The notes under the pieces were generated by a model. The model made no database searches. It was not told the DNA's origin and saw only the letters and a program-made list of their open reading frames with translations. From positions 1 through 25,932 of the forward strand of contig NZ_CAHJWD020000101.1 in the NCBI RefSeq assembly GCF_903642095.1: 25,932 bases of DNA, read 5' to 3'. Below, one piece after another: positions 24,454-25,932 of this stretch; the first letter of the stretch is position 1; each line of letters begins with the position of its first letter. The DNA is from Bathymodiolus brooksi thiotrophic gill symbiont (GTDB taxonomy: Bacteria; Pseudomonadota; Gammaproteobacteria; PS1; Pseudothioglobaceae). The translations under genes and the position numbers were made by a program.

Positions 24454-24971
24454 CCCCACTCATTGTTGACCTAGACCACACACTCATTAATACCGATTTA
24501 CTATACGAATCCTCAATGGCAGTATTAAAAAAAAGCCCATGGCTACTGCCACTCTATCCTTTTTGGTTTCTCATCGGCAAAGGATACCTAAAAGAACAAT
24601 TGGTTAAACGCTGTAAAATAGACACCAGCAAACTACCTTACAACACAACCACCATCGCCTACATCAAAAAACGCAAAAAACAAGGTGATATCATCATTCT
24701 CGCCACCGCCTCACACAAAGTTTATGCACTCTCCGTTGCCAAACACCTTAAATTATTTAACGATGTTATGGCAAGCAACAAAGACTTTAACCTCTCTTCA
24801 CACAACAAAGCCAAGAAATTAATCGAACGCTTTGGCGAACAAAAATTTGACTACATAGGCGACCATATACGCGATTTGCCCGTATGGGAAGCTTCAAATC
24901 TTGCAATTTTAATTAACACATCAAATAAAGTTATTCAAAAAACACAACACCTTAACACTTTAATTCTCTAA
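24450..24971 (+). CDS. Stand-alone HAD phosphatase resembling the HAD part of UbiA-type fusions
   Basis: This HAD-superfamily hydrolase has motif I DLDHT (Asp7, Asp9), motif II ATAS (Thr86), motif III Lys120 and motif IV GDHIRD (Asp138, Asp142), so all catalytic residues are present. The start at 24450 is chosen over 24435 because it overlaps the uup stop as ATGA, like other junctions here, and GGAG lies 9 bases before it. The 173-residue sequence (IVDLDHTLINTDLL, a KSPWLLPLYPF segment, LPYN and ATAS) is like the N-terminal HAD half of proteins that continue into a UbiA prenyltransferase. Here it stops where the membrane domain would begin. Repeats follow directly, so it may be a truncated fusion or a genuine single-domain phosphatase. 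Confidence 0.8.
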   Translation: MTPLIVDLDHTLINTDLLYESSMAVLKKSPWLLPLYPFWFLIGKGYLKEQLVKRCKIDTSKLPYNTTTIAYIKKRKKQGDIIILATASHKVYALSVAKHLKLFNDVMASNKDFNLSSHNKAKKLIERFGEQKFDYIGDHIRDLPVWEASNLAILINTSNKVIQKTQHLNTLIL

Positions 24972-24989
24972 AAGTCCTTTACATAAATA
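24972..24989. repeat. Possible solo end of the MITE-like element (copy D)
   Basis: AAGTCCTTTACATAAATA, right after the HAD stop codon, resembles the reversed right end of the element at 25107-25206 (GAGACTTTTACATAAATA). TTTACATAAATA is identical. No partner end follows at the expected distance, so this is a fragment or a chance match. Confidence 0.35.
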
Positions 24990-24994
24990 CTCTC

Positions 24995-25017
24995 ATTTTC
25001 ACGCTGTGCGTGGGAAT
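24995..25017. repeat. REP-like palindrome (CACGC-TGT-GCGTG core)
   Basis: ATTTTCACGC (24995-25004) pairs with GCGTGGGAAT (25008-25017) across a TGT loop, with two G-T pairs. The core CCCACGC/GCGTGGGAA is the form of many dispersed extragenic palindromes in gammaproteobacteria. It is much richer in GC than its surroundings and has no T-tract, so it is not a terminator. Confidence 0.5.
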
Positions 25018-25050
25018 AAAGGTAAGTATAAAATCAGGTAAACCTTACTC

Positions 25051-25082
25051 AAAAAAAAGCCCCGTTTTCACGGGGCTTTTTT
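25051..25082. terminator. Bidirectional intrinsic terminator
   Basis: GCCCCG (25059-25064) pairs with CGGGGC (25071-25076) around TTTTCA, with eight A before and six T after; the A/T tracts extend the stem. It can end transcription of the uup-HAD unit (plus) and of the surface-protein gene (minus). Confidence 0.92.
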
Positions 25083-25106
25083 CTTTGTTTGCTTTATTTA
25101 CTTATT

Positions 25107-25206
25107 GAGAGCTTTGTATAAATAGGGATGATTAGCAGAATTCAATTTTTATCAAATTGGTAAAAAATGAATTTTTGATGATTATTCATATTTATGTAAA
25201 AGTCTC
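25107..25206. mobile_element. MITE-like palindromic element, copy A (intact)
   Basis: This 100-base element is a long imperfect palindrome. Its left end GAGAGCTTTGTATAAATAGG matches the reversed right end GAGACTTTTACATAAATATG, and the pairing continues to the centre through AATTCAATTTTT and AAAAAATGAATT. It is flanked by perfect direct repeats TTATT (25102-25106 and 25207-25211), the likely target-site duplication. It has no coding capacity. The right-hand duplication includes the first bases of the TAA stop (minus strand) of the surface-protein gene. Related copies lie at 10646-10743 and 22522-22559. Confidence 0.75.
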
Positions 25207-25209
25207 TTA

Positions 25210-25932
25210 TTAAACAAATCGGCGTTTTCTTCTGATTAGATAATAAGCACTTAACACCATTAACAAAATAAAGCCCATATCAAATCTAGCTGGTGCATTA
25301 GGATTGTAAACACAACCACCGCCACTGCTACCACCGCTAGAAGGAGGATCTATAGAATCTTCAAGATCTGGCATTGCGATTGAAATAGTGCTTGCAACTA
25401 CACCGTTGGCATCGCCAGTGTTGTCGGCTTGTTCGCCATCGGTATCGTTTACACCGCCATCTTTAATAGCTAACATAAGGCAAGTTGCACCTGTGGTTAA
25501 TCCAGCCTTCCAAGCACTATTATCGGTGCAAGTTGTGCTTGTTTTGGAGTGGATTGTGTTATTAGTATTAACTTCAAAATCAGCCCAACCAGTTACTAAT
25601 GAATATCTACGCAACTCTGCATTTGCAGGGATTGCAGTAGTGAGTTCAATCATCACTGAGGTGGTAGCACCAGTGACACTTAAGCCTTCAACGACATAAT
25701 CATAAATATCGCCAGTGCTTGATGTGTCATTGGATTTATTAGGTAAATTATTGTCGGTGATATATTGTTGCATTTGTGCAAGGGTTAAACGACTAGAATC
25801 TTTGCCCATTGCCCCTAACAATATTCTGGTGTTTGTTGGGCTAGTGATGGTTTTGCCTGCACCTGCTTGGATTTTGTTAATTGCGGTGTTGTTGTCTTTG
25901 TTGTTGGAAATACCATCGCCGTCATCATCACC
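25210..25932 (-). CDS. Surface protein with choice-of-anchor-U-like domain and C-terminal sorting signal (partial)
   Basis: The frame is open to the right window edge, so this is the C-terminal 240 residues of a longer exported protein; a TTG at 25821 is not a credible start. At the visible N-terminus GDDDGDGISNNKD is a calcium-binding Asp-rich repeat of thrombospondin type 3 style. Next comes a domain with YDYVVEGLSV, MIELTTAIPANAELRRY, GLTTGATCLMLAIKDGG and NDTDG, matching my knowledge of the choice-of-anchor U domain. A Gly/Ser stretch then leads to GGGCVYNPNAP, a hydrophobic helix (MGFILLMVLSAYYLI) and RRKRR. This tripartite tail is a CTERM-type sorting signal, possibly of the JDVT-CTERM class, processed by a membrane protease at or near the Cys. 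It is probably a cell-surface adhesin or matrix protein. Confidence 0.82.
   Translation of the reverse strand, partial: GDDDGDGISNNKDNNTAINKIQAGAGKTITSPTNTRILLGAMGKDSSRLTLAQMQQYITDNNLPNKSNDTSSTGDIYDYVVEGLSVTGATTSVMIELTTAIPANAELRRYSLVTGWADFEVNTNNTIHSKTSTTCTDNSAWKAGLTTGATCLMLAIKDGGVNDTDGEQADNTGDANGVVASTISIAMPDLEDSIDPPSSGGSSGGGCVYNPNAPARFDMGFILLMVLSAYYLIRRKRRFV

Noticed and set aside
25388..25699. A 103-codon open frame on the plus strand opposite the surface-protein gene
   Set aside because: The minus-strand product shows clear domain and sorting-signal structure; the plus frame is a shadow.

Overview
The window is an AT-rich, gene-dense stretch of a gammaproteobacterial chromosome. Support for this comes from ihfB directly behind a six-domain rpsA, a SlyD-type isomerase with a His-rich tail, CcmH, Uup and a proteobacterial-type RecQ. 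Strong AT richness, very tight packing with many 4-base ATGA overlaps, a small c-type cytochrome and a rhodanese/metallo-beta-lactamase fusion would suit a sulfur-oxidising lineage of the SUP05/Thioglobus/Bathymodiolus-symbiont kind. That placement is inference; no marker in the window proves it.

Layout. (1) 1-2300, plus strand: an accessory-looking segment with the 3' end of an unrecognised gene, a divergent nucleoside hydrolase and a small outer-membrane beta-barrel protein, closed by a strong bidirectional terminator. (2) 10569 down to 2380, minus strand: one very compact transcription unit, lysC-ilvE-(CHCC zinc finger)-aroK-(TolC-like)-(M61 aminopeptidase)-recQ. Amino-acid and shikimate enzymes lead into an export channel, a peptidase and a helicase. 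(3) 10570-11079: 510 bases without an intact gene, holding a lysC promoter, a 98-base palindromic mobile repeat, a possible decayed coding fragment and a palindrome in front of the next operon. (4) 11080-13561, plus strand: M48 membrane protease, monohaem cytochrome and rsgA (TTG start), each overlapping the next by 4 bases. (5) 22506 down to 13583, minus strand: ccmH-yjbQ family-TPR-lysS-mazG-like-cmk-rpsA-ihfB-tRNA-Lys(UUU), then slyD-methyltransferase-rhodanese/MBL. This is mostly core translation and nucleotide metabolism. (6) 22591-24971, plus strand: uup followed by a stand-alone HAD phosphatase. (7) 24972-25206: a stack of repeats and a terminator between convergent genes. (8) 25210-25932, minus strand: the 3' part of a surface protein with a choice-of-anchor-U-like domain and a C-terminal sorting signal; the gene continues beyond the window.

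The most notable non-genic signal is a family of palindromic MITE-like elements. A full copy lies at 25107-25206, a diverged full copy at 10646-10743, a minimal copy at 22522-22559 and a possible solo end at 24972-24989. Two of them are flanked by perfect 5-base direct repeats, which look like target-site duplications. The most notable protein is the rhodanese/MBL fusion, whose first metal-binding motif is largely replaced. I see no CRISPR array, phage, complete insertion sequence or obvious defence or secretion system.
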